Positions 31,366-39,700 of a stretch of DNA of 43,227 nucleotides are shown here, piece by piece. Each line of letters begins with the position of its first letter. Positions within the stretch are counted from its first letter, which is position 1. The notes beneath the pieces are model-generated. The model did no database searches. It saw only the letters and a list, made by a program, of their open reading frames with translations, and was not told where the DNA came from. Position numbers and translations under genes: made by a program. The stretch is from Clostridia bacterium (GTDB lineage Bacteria > Bacillota > Clostridia > Oscillospirales > Butyricicoccaceae), in NCBI GenBank assembly GCA_017521295.1, contig JAFXDF010000062.1, positions 1 through 43,227 on the forward strand, given 5' to 3'.

Positions 31366-31950
31366 TCAGCGGGCGGCCTCCCGGGCTTCGTATCTGTCCA
31401 AAAAGGTCTCCATATACCAGGCCCGGGGAGTGACCACGTGGAGGCTCAGCTCGGGGCGCTTGGAAACAAACTCCGCCAGCATTTCTTTGAGGTTTTCTGC
31501 GGTGATCAGATAGTTGTCCACGATCTCCTGCCGGGAGGCACCCATGCGGCGCAGCAGCAGGGCAGACAACACACCGGTGCGGTCCTTGCCGGCATTGCAG
31601 AAGTACAGCACATTGGTGGGGGCGTTTTCCACCAGGGCGATGATCTCTTCCATCTTTTCGTCGGCCATAGCCATATAGGACCGGGGTACGTCTTCTACGC
31701 ACAGAGGAACGATGTCGCCGGTACTCACCGGCATGTGGTGATAGGTAAAGGCCGGATGGTTTTCCAGAGGGCAGGGCCGTTTCTCCGCCTCATTGAGGGC
31801 GCGAAGATCCACCACCGTGCGCACATCGTGCTCCAGCAGCCAGTCGATGTCGGCTTCCGAAAGCCGGTCGGGCACATCGCTGCGGATATAACGGTAGGAA
31901 CCCTCCCGCAAAAGGCGGGTGTTGAGGGTATAGGTCAGTAAACTTGCCAT
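31366..31950 (-). CDS. Tyrosine/dual-specificity protein phosphatase
   Basis: A 194-residue phosphatase of the Y_phosphatase3 type. The P-loop CNAGKDRTG places the nucleophile at C118 and the phosphate-binding arginine at R124; VVDLRALNEAEKRPCPL is the conserved N-terminal segment. No signal peptide is seen, so it is cytoplasmic. Targets may be phosphotyrosine proteins or phosphoinositides. It starts 7 nt after the murC stop, so it is co-transcribed with murC. Confidence 0.9.
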   Translation of the reverse strand: MASLLTYTLNTRLLREGSYRYIRSDVPDRLSEADIDWLLEHDVRTVVDLRALNEAEKRPCPLENHPAFTYHHMPVSTGDIVPLCVEDVPRSYMAMADEKMEEIIALVENAPTNVLYFCNAGKDRTGVLSALLLRRMGASRQEIVDNYLITAENLKEMLAEFVSKRPELSLHVVTPRAWYMETFLDRYEAREAAR

Positions 31951-31957
31951 AATGAGA

Positions 31958-33325
31958 TCAGTTCAGATACTGTACCAGCTTGCACACATCGCCGGCGCCC
32001 ATGGTGAAGATCAGATCGCCGGGCTGCACCTGTTCGCCCAGCATTTGAGCTGCCTGACGGAGATCGGCGGCAACCTCTGCGCCGGGGATACGCTTGGCAA
32101 GATCTTCGGAGGAAACGCCGTAGGTGTTGACCTCACGGGCGGCAAAAATGGGGCAGAGGATCACCTTGTCGGCATGGGAGAGCGCCTGGGCAAACTCATC
32201 CAGCAGGGACACGGTGCGGGAATAGGTGTGGGGCTGGAACACGCAAACCACCCGATTGGGCTCCAGAGACCTGGCGGCCTTGAGGGCGGCTTCGATCTCG
32301 GTGGGGTGGTGGGAATAATCGTCATAGACCTTGGCGTCGCGCCAGGCGCGCTTGAATTCAAAGCGGCGTCCCACGCCGTTGTAAGCGCCGATGCCATTGG
32401 CAAAGTCCTCGGAGGGCACACCCAGGCGAATGGCCACGGCGGCAGCAGACAGGGCGTTCATCAGATTGTGGTCGCCGGGCACCTTCAGCGCCATGCGGCA
32501 GTACAGGTCACCCTTGTACAGCACATCGCAGCAGTTGAGACCGTTGCGGAAAGCCTGGTTGACGGCGCGGACATCGCAGCCTTCGCCAAAGCCGAAGGTG
32601 ATCACTTCACGGTCCAGATCCCGGGCCATTTTCCGGCAGTTTTCGTCATCGCCGTTGAGGATGACGGCGCCGTCGGCAGGCGTCAACTGTGCAAAGGTGC
32701 GGAAAGAAGCAATGATATCGTCGGTATCCTTGAAAAAGTCCAGATGATCCCGGTCGATGTTCAGAATGACCGCCAGGGTGGGGTGGAAGGACAGGAAGGA
32801 GTTCTGATACTCGCAGGCCTCAGCCACAAACAGTTCTCCGTGACCGATGCGCAGGGTGCCGCCAATGGAGGGCAGATCGCCGCCCACCATAACGGTGGGA
32901 TCCAGGCTGGCCGATTCGGCAAAGGTGGCGATCATGGCGGTGGTAGAGGTCTTTCCGTGGGTACCTGCCACGCAGACCACCTTGGAATAATGCTCCATGA
33001 TAAAGCCCCAGGCTTCGGCGCGGGAGATCACAGGGATCTTCTGGGCTCGGGCGGCTACCACTTCGGGGTTGTCATCCTTGATGGCAGCCGTGCGGATGAC
33101 CAAACCGGCATCCCGCACATTGTCGGGGCGGTGGCCGATGGCCACGGGGATGCCCTGCTCATCCAGCTGCAGGGTATAGATGGAGCTGTCACGGTCGCTG
33201 CCGCGGACATGAGCGCCCATATCTTTCAGCATCCGTGCCAGCGCACGCATGGAAACGCCGCCCACACCGATCAGATGGATGGGGGCGTCGGAACGCAGGA
33301 TCTCATTAAAATTCAGATCATTCAT
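31958..33325 (-). CDS. murC: UDP-N-acetylmuramate--L-alanine ligase
   Basis: MurC adds the first amino acid (L-Ala) to UDP-MurNAc in peptidoglycan synthesis. The 455-residue protein has the N-terminal GVGGVSMRALARML motif, the ATP-binding GTHGKTSTTAMIA, the central YSHHPTEIEAALKAAR block and VFQPHTYSRT. I use the ATG at 33325, with GAGGAAGG upstream; an in-frame ATG 57 nt earlier has no site. It heads a minus-strand unit with the phosphatase and DUF3841 genes. No clear promoter was found, although TAGAAT occurs about 25 nt upstream. Confidence 0.97.
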   Translation of the reverse strand: MNDLNFNEILRSDAPIHLIGVGGVSMRALARMLKDMGAHVRGSDRDSSIYTLQLDEQGIPVAIGHRPDNVRDAGLVIRTAAIKDDNPEVVAARAQKIPVISRAEAWGFIMEHYSKVVCVAGTHGKTSTTAMIATFAESASLDPTVMVGGDLPSIGGTLRIGHGELFVAEACEYQNSFLSFHPTLAVILNIDRDHLDFFKDTDDIIASFRTFAQLTPADGAVILNGDDENCRKMARDLDREVITFGFGEGCDVRAVNQAFRNGLNCCDVLYKGDLYCRMALKVPGDHNLMNALSAAAVAIRLGVPSEDFANGIGAYNGVGRRFEFKRAWRDAKVYDDYSHHPTEIEAALKAARSLEPNRVVCVFQPHTYSRTVSLLDEFAQALSHADKVILCPIFAAREVNTYGVSSEDLAKRIPGAEVAADLRQAAQMLGEQVQPGDLIFTMGAGDVCKLVQYLN

Positions 33326-33460
33326 GCAAAGACCTTCCTCGTTCAAGTGGATTCTATCATAAAAACAGATGAAATCATTCAACTATAGAAATGGACAATA
33401 CCATCCCAATTTAACTCATATAGTTTACCACACTTTTCCTGTTTTGCATAGTCTTTTTTG

Positions 33461-33489
33461 CACCCGTAAAGGGGAGAAAACATAGACTG
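33461..33489 (+). promoter_or_regulatory. Candidate SigK promoter of dpaAB
   Basis: CACC (33461-33464, matching the SigK -35 MACM), a 16-nt spacer, then CATAGACTG (33481-33489; consensus CATANNNTA, one mismatch), 22 nt before the dpaA start. The spoVF (dpa) operon is SigK-dependent in B. subtilis. Confidence 0.68.
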
Positions 33490-33511
33490 AAGCGAAAGAG
33501 GTGATGCGAAA

Positions 33512-34258
33512 ATGTGTGAAAGCATGGATTTTGCGGTAATGCGGGGCGACCGACGGCAGAATCTGCTATGTGATTTGCTGATCGCTGACGGGCACCGGGC
33601 CCAGCTGCTGCCCGAGCCGGAGAAATGGAACCGGGAGAATCTGTTTCCGCCGGGGGCCTTTTTGGTGACGGCCAAAGCCACCGGCAGGCTGCGCCAGGCG
33701 GCGCTGGAACAGGGGTTCCGTCTGCTGGAGTACGGCAGTCTGCCAGGTTTCAAGGAAGAAAACGGCGCCATTACGGCAGAAGGGGCGCTGCAGGTGGCTA
33801 TGCGCCACCGGCTGCGCACATTAAAGGACAGCGACATGCTGGTGATCGGCTACGGCGGTATCGGGCGGCCCCTGGCAGCTCTTTTAAAGGCCATAGGCGC
33901 GGCTTCGGTGACCGTTGCTGTCCGCCGGGAGGAACAGCTGTGGATCCTGAAAGGGGAGGGCTACCGCCCGCTGCTGTCCCGTGATCTGGAGGACCAGGCG
34001 GGGGAGTATGATGTGATCTTCAACACGGCGCCCGAACTGCTGCTTGACGGCCCGGTGCTGGAGCAGCTGCGCCCCGGCGCGCTCATCGTGGACCTTGCCT
34101 CCAAACCCGGCGGTGTGGATTGGGAGCAGGCTAAGGCGCTGAACCTCAAAGCGGTGCACGCCCTGGCGCTGCCCGGACAGCTGACCCCCATGTCGGGCGC
34201 GCTGGCCATTCGAAATGCAATTTATCAATTGTGCAAGGAGGAACACTATGCAGAATAA
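33512..34258 (+). CDS. dpaA: Dipicolinate synthase subunit A
   Basis: Together with DpaB it oxidises dihydroxy-tetrahydrodipicolinate to dipicolinic acid in the mother cell, the solute that fills the spore core. The 248-residue protein has the Rossmann motif VIGYGGIGRPLAALLKAIGA in the middle and DVIFNTAPELLL and IVDLASKPGGVDWE toward the end, all typical of SpoVFA. It is shorter than the roughly 300-residue B. subtilis protein, mostly in the N-terminal part. AAAGAGGTGATG precedes the ATG. It overlaps dpaB by 11 nt and has a SigK-like promoter. Confidence 0.92.
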   Translation: MCESMDFAVMRGDRRQNLLCDLLIADGHRAQLLPEPEKWNRENLFPPGAFLVTAKATGRLRQAALEQGFRLLEYGSLPGFKEENGAITAEGALQVAMRHRLRTLKDSDMLVIGYGGIGRPLAALLKAIGAASVTVAVRREEQLWILKGEGYRPLLSRDLEDQAGEYDVIFNTAPELLLDGPVLEQLRPGALIVDLASKPGGVDWEQAKALNLKAVHALALPGQLTPMSGALAIRNAIYQLCKEEHYAE

Positions 34259-34817
34259 AAAGATCGGCGTTGCCATTACCGGCTCCTTTTGCAGCTTTTC
34301 CCAGATCCTTCCCGTGCTGGAGCGGCTGGCCCGGGAGAATGAGGTGACAGCCATTTTGTCCCCGTCGGCAGCTCAGACCGACACCCGCTTTTATCGGGCA
34401 GAGGATTTTCGCCGGGAGGTACAGCGCATCACCGGAAGAAAGCCCATGACCACCATTGCCGAAGCCGAACAGGTGGGCCCTCAGCGGCTGTTTGATGTGC
34501 TTTTGGTGGCGCCCTGCACCGGGAACACCCTGGCAAAGCTCAACCATGGCATCACCGACACCGCGGTGCTGATGGCAATCAAGGCGCAGGTGCGCAACGA
34601 CCGGCCGGTGGTGCTGGCCCTGTCCACAAACGATGCTCTGGGCACGGCAGCGGTGAATATCGGCGGCCTGCTCAACCGGCGAAATCTTTATTTCGTACCG
34701 TTCAGTCAGGACGATCACGAAAAAAAGCCCCGGTCCATGGCGGCCAGATTCGGTCTTTGCGAGCAGACCATGGAGGCGGCACTGGAAGGCCGCCAGGCAC
34801 AACCCATTATTCTGTAA
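34248..34817 (+). CDS. dpaB: Dipicolinate synthase subunit B
   Basis: The flavoprotein-like subunit of dipicolinate synthase (SpoVFB). The 189-residue protein starts KKIGVAITGSFCSF, with LLVAPCTGNTLAKLNHGITDTAV and LALSTNDALGTAAVNIGGLL, characteristic of the flavin-binding DpaB fold. The ATG at 34248 has AAGGAGG upstream and lies within the end of dpaA. No terminator is seen after it; the next gene has its own promoter. Confidence 0.95.
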   Translation: MQNKKIGVAITGSFCSFSQILPVLERLARENEVTAILSPSAAQTDTRFYRAEDFRREVQRITGRKPMTTIAEAEQVGPQRLFDVLLVAPCTGNTLAKLNHGITDTAVLMAIKAQVRNDRPVVLALSTNDALGTAAVNIGGLLNRRNLYFVPFSQDDHEKKPRSMAARFGLCEQTMEAALEGRQAQPIIL

Positions 34818-34824
34818 AAGGTCT

Positions 34825-34852
34825 TTGACATTTGCTGGGTTTGCAGTATAAT
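34825..34852 (+). promoter_or_regulatory. SigA-type promoter of the VanX-like gene
   Basis: TTGACA (34825-34830), 16 nt and TATAAT (34847-34852), about 32 nt before the start codon. Both hexamers are consensus. Confidence 0.82.
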
Positions 34853-34884
34853 ATATTCAGAACCCAAAAGAAAGGATGAATCAA

Positions 34885-35532
34885 ATGAATCAGAGTACGG
34901 TTTGTGTCAACAAAGCGCGTGAACTGCCCGAAGGCTTTGTTTATATTGATGAACTGATCGAGGATTGCATCATTGATGCAAAGTATGCCGGCACCGACAA
35001 CTTTATGGGTCGTCCTGCCGACGGCTATGAGCAGCCGCTGGTTGTCATGACCAAGGAGGCCGCTGAGGGCTGTGTCAAGGCTGCCGAGATCCTGCGCAAA
35101 CAGGGCTACGTGATGAAGTTTTTCGATGCCTATCGCCCGCAGCGCGCCGTGGATGATTTCTGCCGTTGGGGTGAGGATTCTGCCGACCAGCGCCGCAAGC
35201 CTGTCCACTATCCCAATGTGGAAAAGCTGAAGATGTTTGACGAGGGCTATATTGCCCGCCGTTCCGGTCATACCCGCGGTAAGGCCGTTGACCTGACCCT
35301 GGTGGATATGAAGACCCATCAGGAACTGGATATGGGCTCCATCTTTGACTTCATGGATCCCCGCAGTTGGCCCGACAGCGATCTGGTGACCCCCGAACAG
35401 AAGAAGAATCGCTACATTCTCCGGGATGCCATGCTGGCCTCCGGTTTTGAGCCCTATGAGTGTGAGTGGTGGCACTTCTCGGTCACGCCCGAACCCTATC
35501 CTGATACTTATTTTGATTTCCCCATCAAGTAA
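34885..35532 (+). CDS. VanX/DdpX-like D-alanyl-D-alanine dipeptidase (M15D)
   Basis: A 215-residue zinc peptidase. SGHTRGKAVDLTL supplies H129 and D136, and ECEWWHF supplies the catalytic E194 and third zinc ligand H197. FFDAYRPQRAVDDF is the conserved substrate-binding segment with the arginine. The family hydrolyses D-Ala-D-Ala; VanX does so in vancomycin resistance, others recycle wall material. There is no vanH or vanA nearby, so recycling or a housekeeping role is more likely. I start at 34885, 9 nt after AAAGGA; an ATG at 34876 overlaps that site. Confidence 0.92.
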   Translation: MNQSTVCVNKARELPEGFVYIDELIEDCIIDAKYAGTDNFMGRPADGYEQPLVVMTKEAAEGCVKAAEILRKQGYVMKFFDAYRPQRAVDDFCRWGEDSADQRRKPVHYPNVEKLKMFDEGYIARRSGHTRGKAVDLTLVDMKTHQELDMGSIFDFMDPRSWPDSDLVTPEQKKNRYILRDAMLASGFEPYECEWWHFSVTPEPYPDTYFDFPIK

Positions 35533-35550
35533 TTATCACAGAATAAACAG

Positions 35551-35582
35551 AAAAGCTCGCGGATTTGTATCCGCGAGCTTTT
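35551..35582. terminator. Bidirectional terminator
   Basis: AAAAGCTCGCGGAT (35551-35564) pairs with ATCCGCGAGCTTTT (35569-35582) around TTGT, with further T on the plus strand; it separates converging genes. Confidence 0.92.
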
Positions 35583-35586
35583 TTCG

Positions 35587-36699
35587 TTATTGTTTGGCTT
35601 CTCTTTTTTGGAGATCTTCCCGCAGCAGCCGGTACAGCGCCGCGGCAATGGGAACACCCAGCAGCATGCCGGAGATGCCCATGAGGCTGCCGCCCACCGT
35701 GATGGCGGCCAGCACCCACAAAGCAGGCAGGCCGATGGAATTGCCCACCACCTTGGGGTAGATCAGATTGCCCTCCAGCTGCTGGAGCACCACGATAAAC
35801 ACCAGGAACAACAGGGCTTTGACGGGGGACTGGGTAAGGATCATAACGGCGCCCACGCCGGCGCCGATATAGGCACCCGCGATGGGGATCAGTGCGGTAA
35901 AGCCGATCAGCGTTCCAATCATCATGGCATAGGGGAACCGGAAGATGGTCATTCCGATGATGCACAGAACACCCAGGATGACCGCTTCGGCGCACTGGCC
36001 CACGATAAACTTATGCATACAGTCATTGAGCACCTGCAGGCAATGGGTCAGCTTCTGGTTGAAGGTTTTGGGCAGGTAGCCATTCATGAGGCGTCGGCCC
36101 TGCTGCTGCAAATGATCCCGGTCCAGCAGCAGGTAAATGGCAAAGATAATGCTGAGGAAGCAGTTCACCACACTGGAGATCACCGAGGAAACCGTGCTGA
36201 ACAGGGCGCCGGCTGCGGTCCCGAGACCGGATGCGATCATTTTAATGGCCTTGTCGATGGCATCGCCCCAGTTGACGGCGTCCAGCTTCTGGAGAAGGTC
36301 AGCGGGCACGATCTGGGCTGCCACCTGGCTGTGCAGCAGCTTTTCCAGGGCAGGCTCCACCTCTTCCATCAGCAGCTTTACACAGGAAAGCAGTTCGGGC
36401 ACTACCAGGCCGATCACCAGTGCCACAATGGCTACCAGGGTGACAACGGCTGCCAGCAAACACACGATCCGTCGGCTTTTGAGCACCCAGCCGTCCCGGC
36501 GCTTGGGGAAGTAGAGTGCCTCGTAGCGGCTCATGAGGATGTTGAGCACATAGGCGATCACAAGCCCCAGCAGCAACGGCGAAAGCGCGCTGATAAAGGT
36601 GCCCAACAGATTGGAAACGCCTTCCCAATAATACATGAACAGATACAGGCAGAATACACTGATGCAAATACGAAAACAGGTTTTCCAATCCAGTTTCAA
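35587..36699 (-). CDS. AI-2E family (PerM/YtvI-like) membrane transporter
   Basis: A 370-residue membrane protein of the AI-2E transporter family. The pattern is typical: two N-terminal helices (LFMYYWEGVSNLLGTFISALSPLLLGLVIAYVLN region), a long loop, then the conserved IGTLIGFTALIPIAGAYIGAG block and QQLEGNLIYPKVVGNSIGLPALWVL. Actual substrates range from AI-2 to Na+/H+ and are unknown here; YtvI of B. subtilis is a sporulation relative. The start is 3 nt after the activase stop, so the two are co-transcribed. Confidence 0.9.
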   Translation of the reverse strand: MKLDWKTCFRICISVFCLYLFMYYWEGVSNLLGTFISALSPLLLGLVIAYVLNILMSRYEALYFPKRRDGWVLKSRRIVCLLAAVVTLVAIVALVIGLVVPELLSCVKLLMEEVEPALEKLLHSQVAAQIVPADLLQKLDAVNWGDAIDKAIKMIASGLGTAAGALFSTVSSVISSVVNCFLSIIFAIYLLLDRDHLQQQGRRLMNGYLPKTFNQKLTHCLQVLNDCMHKFIVGQCAEAVILGVLCIIGMTIFRFPYAMMIGTLIGFTALIPIAGAYIGAGVGAVMILTQSPVKALLFLVFIVVLQQLEGNLIYPKVVGNSIGLPALWVLAAITVGGSLMGISGMLLGVPIAAALYRLLREDLQKREAKQ

Positions 36700-36702
36700 G
36701 GG

Positions 36703-39700
36703 TCATTCCTCCAGATTTTTCTTTGCCGTGGACAGCATGAGCTTGATGCGGTTCAGCTGGTTGACCTCCGATGCGCCGGGGTCATAGTCCACTGCAACAA
36801 TGTTAGCATGAGGATAGGCTTTTTTCAACTGTTTGATGACACCTTTTCCAACCACATGATTGGGCAGACAGGCGAAGGGCTGGATACAAACGATATTGGG
36901 CGTGTCCGTTGTAAGCAGTTCCGCCATTTCGCCGGTGAGGAACCAGCCTTCGCCGTATTGGTTGCCGAGGGACAGGAAGGGCTTTGCCAGCTGTGCCACA
37001 TGGGCAATGTGCATGGGGGCTTCAAAGCGCTTGCTCTTTTCCAGGGCTTTCAGCGCGGGCATACGCAGGGCCCGAATGGCGGCGACGGAGACCTTTGCAA
37101 AAAGGGCGGAGGTCCAGCGATGACCCAGGTTTTGATACATATATTCCTCGCCGTAGACACAGTAATTGAGGAAGTCCATCAGATCGGGCACGACGGCTTC
37201 GGCGCCCTCTTTTTCCAACAGATCCACCAGGTGGTTGTTGGCCAGGGGCATGTATTTCACCAGAATTTCGCCGACGATACCGACACGGGGCTTTTTCAGT
37301 GTTTCATCAATGGGGAAGGTATCAAAGGCCTCCACGATACCGCGGCAAACATCGGCATAGCGGCCCTTTTTGTTCACCATCTGATCGATGCAGATGGCTT
37401 TCCATTTTTCATGAAGGGCGTTGGCCGAGCCGGGAACTTTTTCATAGGGCCGCACCCGGTAGAGACAGCGCATAAACAGGTCTCCGTAGACAATGCCGTG
37501 GGCGGCGTCCAGCAGCAGGGCGGGGGAGAGCTTGAAGCCTTCATTCTTCTCCATGCCGTTGGCATTGAGGGAGATCACGGGGATGTGGGACAGATTCACC
37601 TTGTCCAAAGCCCGGCGGATGAAGGCCACATAGTTGCTGGCACGGCAGCAGCCGCCGGTCTGGGACATGATGATGGCCAGCTTGTCGGTGTCATATCGGC
37701 CGGACAGGACGGCTTCCATGATCTGCCCCACCACGGTGATGGAGGGGAAACAGGCGTCATTGTTGACGTATTTCAGACCCACATCGATGGCGGTGCGGTT
37801 GTCGTTGTCCAGCACCTCGATCCTGAAGCCGTGCTTGGCAAACACCGGCTCAAGAAGTTCAAAATGAATGGGGCTCATCTGGGGACAGAGAATGGTATAG
37901 CCGGCCTGGAACATTTCCCGGGTAAACTCTTTTCGCTGATAAGCCGCAGGCTTGGCCTGGGCAGTTATACCGCCCTCCAGACGCATGTTCATGGCAGCCA
38001 GCAGGCTGCGGATACGAATACGGGCAGCGCCCAGATTATTGACCTCGTCGATCTTGAGAACGGTATAGAGCTTGCCGCAGCCTTCCAGGATCTCGTTGAC
38101 CTGGTCGGTGGTGACGGCATCCAGACCGCAGCCAAAGGAGTTCAGCTGGATGAGCTCCAGGTTTTCCCGGTGGGCCACAAACTCAGCCGCCGAGTACAGC
38201 CGGGAATGGTAGACCCACTGATCCACCACGCGGATGGGCCGCTGGGGATCAAAGTCGATGGGCAGGCTGTCCTCGGTGAGCACCGCCAGGTCATAGGAGG
38301 CGATGAGCTCGGGGATGCCGTGATTGATCTCCGGATCCACATGATAGGGTCGTCCGGCCAGCACGATACCTCGCTTGCCGTTTTCATCCATCCAGTCCAG
38401 GGCCTGCTGACCGGCTTTACGGATATCTTCCTTGGCGCGCTGCTGCTCGGCCCAGGCGGCGCTGACGGCAGCCCGAACCTCAGCCTCGGCGATGTTCCAT
38501 TCTTTTTTGCACTCGCTCACCAGCTTGTCGGCGGCGATTTTTTCGGAGGTGAAGGCAATAAAGGGCCGGATATAATGGACCTGTCCGTCGGTGACGGCCT
38601 CCACATTGTTTTTCAGGTTTTCGGGATAGGAAACCACGATGGGGCAGTTAAAATGGTTCTGCGCCGAGGCGGTTTCTTTCTTCTCATAGAAGACACAGGG
38701 GTGGAAGATGGTCTTTACCCCCTGTTCCACCAGCCACTGCACATGGCCGTGGGCCAGCTTGGCAGGATAGCACTCCGACTCAGAGGGGATGGATTCCATA
38801 CCCAGCGCGTACAGATTGCGGTCAGAGAAGGGGGAGAGGATCACACGGAAACCCAGTTCCTTGAAAAAGGTTGCCCAGAAGGGATAGTTTTCATACAGAT
38901 TGAGCACCCGGGGGATACCGACGGTGCCGCGGTGGGCTTCGGTTTCTGACAGGGGTACATAGTCAAACAGCCGCCGGCGCTTGTAGGCAAAGAGATTGGG
39001 TACATCCTTTGCGGTGCCGCGGCCGCCAAGACCCTTTTCACAGCGGTTGCCGGTGACATGGCGGCGGTTGCCGGGGAAGGTGTTGACGGTGAGCATACAG
39101 TTGTTGGAGCATCCGCCGCAGCGGGCAGTAGCGGTGGTATATGTAAGGGCGGCGATCTCCTCCAGAGAAAGCATGGAAGTCTGCTGTCCGTGATAGCGCT
39201 GCCGGGCCAGCAGTGCCGCACCGAAGGCGCCCATGATGCCGGAAATATCCGGACAGGTGGCTTCAACGCCGGCAATGCTTTCAAAGGCGCGCAGTACCGC
39301 CTGATTATAGAAGGTACCGCCCTGGACCACAACGTGGGAGCCCAGTTCCCGGGCATCGGCCAGCTTGATGACCTTGAACAGAGCATTCTTGATGACCGAA
39401 TAGGCCAGACCGGCCGAAATATCGGAAACGGTGGCGCCTTCCTTCTGTGCCTGCTTCACGTTGGAGTTCATGAATACCGTACAGCGGGTGCCAAGATCAA
39501 CGGGATGTTTGGCAAACAGCGCCTCTTTGGCAAAGGCCTCTGCGGTGAAGCCAAGTGAGTTGGCGAAGTTTTCAATAAAGGAACCGCAGCCGGAGGAACA
39601 GGCCTCGTTGAGCAGCACGTTTTCCACCACGCCGTTTTTCAGCTTGATGCATTTCATGTCCTGACCGCCGATGTCCAGCACGCAATCAACCTGGGGATCA

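Noticed and set aside
31352..31702. Upstream extension of the DUF3841 frame into the phosphatase gene
   Set aside because: The extension reads as an out-of-frame shadow of the phosphatase; a ribosome site and TTG start at 31351 explain the real gene.
31952..33388. Open frame of 478 codons on the plus strand opposite murC
   Set aside because: Antisense shadow of murC, with no domain and no ribosome site.
34885..35532. A vancomycin-resistance cluster
   Set aside because: Only the VanX-like gene is present; the dehydrogenase and ligase partners are missing around it.
35590..38949. Open frame of 1119 codons on the plus strand opposite the giant activase
   Set aside because: It lies antisense to a protein with clear family motifs, has His/Gln/Gly-rich low-quality sequence and no ribosome site. 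It comes from G+C-rich codon bias in the real gene.
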